Positions 5,200 to 6,293 of a DNA stretch of 6,293 nt are shown here, in pieces. The notes under the pieces are model-generated. The model ran no database searches. It saw only the letters and a list, made by a program, of their open reading frames with translations, and was not told the DNA's origin. The position numbers and the translations under genes were made by a program. Every line of letters begins with the position of its first letter. Positions within the stretch are counted from its first letter, which is position 1. Origin of the DNA: CAJBVG01 sp044337515 (GTDB taxonomy: Bacteria; Bacteroidota; Bacteroidia; Sphingobacteriales; Sphingobacteriaceae); assembly GCA_044337515.1 (NCBI GenBank), contig JBIINK010000082.1, positions 1 to 6,293 on the forward strand, read 5' to 3'.

Positions 5200-6264
5200 T
5201 TATACTCGATAACAAATGGCATTAATACTCATTCCTGCACCCACAGATGCTAGTAAAATGATGTCGCCTTTGTTAATTTGATGATTGTCGATCTTGCCAC
5301 TTAGCACTAAATCTAGTAGTGTAGGAACGGTAGCTACCGAGCTATTGCCTAATTCATGAATACTCATAGGCATAATATGAGGAGGTAAATCCTTTATATC
5401 ATATAATTTATAGAAACGTTCGATAATGGCTTCGTCCATTTTCTCGTTTGCTTGATGTATAAATACTTTCGATAAATCTTTGATATCAACACCGGCCTTA
5501 TCTAAACATGCTTTCATTGCTAATGGAACGTTCGTTAAGGCAAACTCATATATTTTTCGTCCATGCATTTTAATGTAACGAGTTCCTTCAGCATTTTCTT
5601 TTTTGTATGATGGACCGTAAAATAAATAGTAAGCTTCTTCATTTGCGAAAGTCTGACTCGCAACGCTCATGATTCCAGACTCAGTATTTTCTGCGTAAGA
5701 TATAATACTTGCTCCGGCACCATCAGAATATATCATGGAGTCTCTATCAAATGGATCAACCACTCGAGAGAGTGCTTCAGAGCCTATTACGAGAACGTTC
5801 TTTGCATCACCCGATAGAATATACTGTCGAGCAAGGATAACACCTTGTACCCATCCTGGGCAACCAAAAATAATATCGAAAGCAGCGCAATTAGGATTTT
5901 GAATTCCCAACTCATGTTTTACACGAGTAGCTAAGCAAGGTAATACATCAGTTTGTATGGTATCTTTTGGTATGTTTCCGAAATTATGCGCGAATATTAT
6001 TGCATCGATGTCTTCAATACTAATATTAGCATTTTTAATTGCACGCTTAGCAGCAATAGCACCCATATCAGAATTCAACATTGTATCATCTGAATATCTT
6101 CTTGATTCAATTCCAGTGATGTCTTTGAATTTACGAATAATCGTTTCTGTATTTTGAGTTAACGCTACTCCGTCTTCAGAATAAAATTCATGTTTAAAAA
6201 AATCGCTATTGGTTATGATATTTTCAGGAATAAATGAACCAAGACCTTTGATGATTACTGACAT
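5200..6264 (-). CDS. 3-oxoacyl-ACP synthase III (FabH-like) family condensing enzyme, atypical
   Basis: This thiolase-fold enzyme is expected to join an acyl primer to malonyl-ACP by decarboxylative Claisen condensation in the cytoplasm. It has 354 residues, slightly longer than typical FabH (about 320). The KAS III triad is complete: Cys135 in FGCPGW, His270 in FIHQAN, and Asn307 in LGNSSVATVP. SDGAGA (180-185) and the C-terminal SVGAGMSINAI fit the fold. The N-terminal half is unusual. The usual DEWIxxRTGI motif, which supplies the CoA-binding Trp and Arg, reads IRKFKDITGI (43-52), with neither residue, so the primer may not be acetyl-CoA. The Cys context GCPGW also differs from the common ACAGF. 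It could be a specialised KAS III (DarB-like enzymes of aryl-polyene or resorcinol pigment pathways are one possibility) rather than the housekeeping FabH. No pathway partners are in view. The ATG at 6264 follows an A/T-rich leader, with only 29 bases visible upstream. Confidence 0.88.
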   Translation of the reverse strand: MSVIIKGLGSFIPENIITNSDFFKHEFYSEDGVALTQNTETIIRKFKDITGIESRRYSDDTMLNSDMGAIAAKRAIKNANISIEDIDAIIFAHNFGNIPKDTIQTDVLPCLATRVKHELGIQNPNCAAFDIIFGCPGWVQGVILARQYILSGDAKNVLVIGSEALSRVVDPFDRDSMIYSDGAGASIISYAENTESGIMSVASQTFANEEAYYLFYGPSYKKENAEGTRYIKMHGRKIYEFALTNVPLAMKACLDKAGVDIKDLSKVFIHQANEKMDEAIIERFYKLYDIKDLPPHIMPMSIHELGNSSVATVPTLLDLVLSGKIDNHQINKGDIILLASVGAGMSINAICYRV

Positions 6265-6293
6265 GTTCTGCTGTTTTTTGGCAAGTTAATATT

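Noticed and set aside
5957..6157. 66-codon open frame on the plus strand
   Set aside because: Antisense to the KAS III gene, with no upstream signals and no domain.

Overview
The window looks like chromosomal DNA of a low-GC member of the Bacteroidota. Three things point there: two proteins end in a type A type IX secretion system (T9SS) sorting domain, a system essentially confined to that phylum; none of the starts has a Shine-Dalgarno sequence, only A/T-rich leaders; and the best promoter-like site resembles the Bacteroidota -7 element TAnnTTTG. I cannot name a genus.

Layout. (1) 2-1240, plus: the 3' end of a long secreted adhesin-like protein, with four Ig-like repeats and a T9SS sorting domain; it continues beyond the left edge. 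(2) 1241-1444: a convergent intergenic region with a bidirectional terminator at 1373-1408, flanked by striking 7-bp-period arrays. (3) 1445-3478, minus: a 677-residue secreted protein with a LamG-like domain, an Omp28/thioredoxin-like domain carrying WCQWC, and a T9SS sorting domain. (4) 3479-3636: a divergent promoter region with a perfect 12-bp inverted repeat whose core matches the CRP/FNR pattern TGAT-N4-ATCA, placed where an activator of the next gene would sit. (5) 3637-4542, plus: a tandem-domain universal stress protein. (6) 4543-4686: a second convergent region with a bidirectional terminator, flanked on both sides by arrays of 8-bp period. (7) 4687-4962, minus: an HU-type nucleoid protein. 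(8) 4963-5199: HU leader with small palindromes, and a probable terminator for the gene upstream. (9) 5200-6264, minus: a ketoacyl-ACP synthase III (FabH-like) enzyme with an intact Cys-His-Asn triad but without the usual CoA-binding Trp/Arg.

The genes do not form one pathway. They are single-gene units: two secreted surface proteins, one stress protein that may respond to oxygen or redox state, one nucleoid protein and one fatty-acid or polyketide-type condensing enzyme. The unexpected theme is at the gene ends. Both convergent terminators are bracketed by degenerate short-period arrays (GTANNNN, AGAATTT, TCGAANNN, GNNNNTTC), three of which run into the neighbouring stop codon, and a related 7-bp triplication lies inside a sorting-domain coding sequence. 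This is the observation most worth following. No CRISPR array, transposon, tRNA or rRNA was found.
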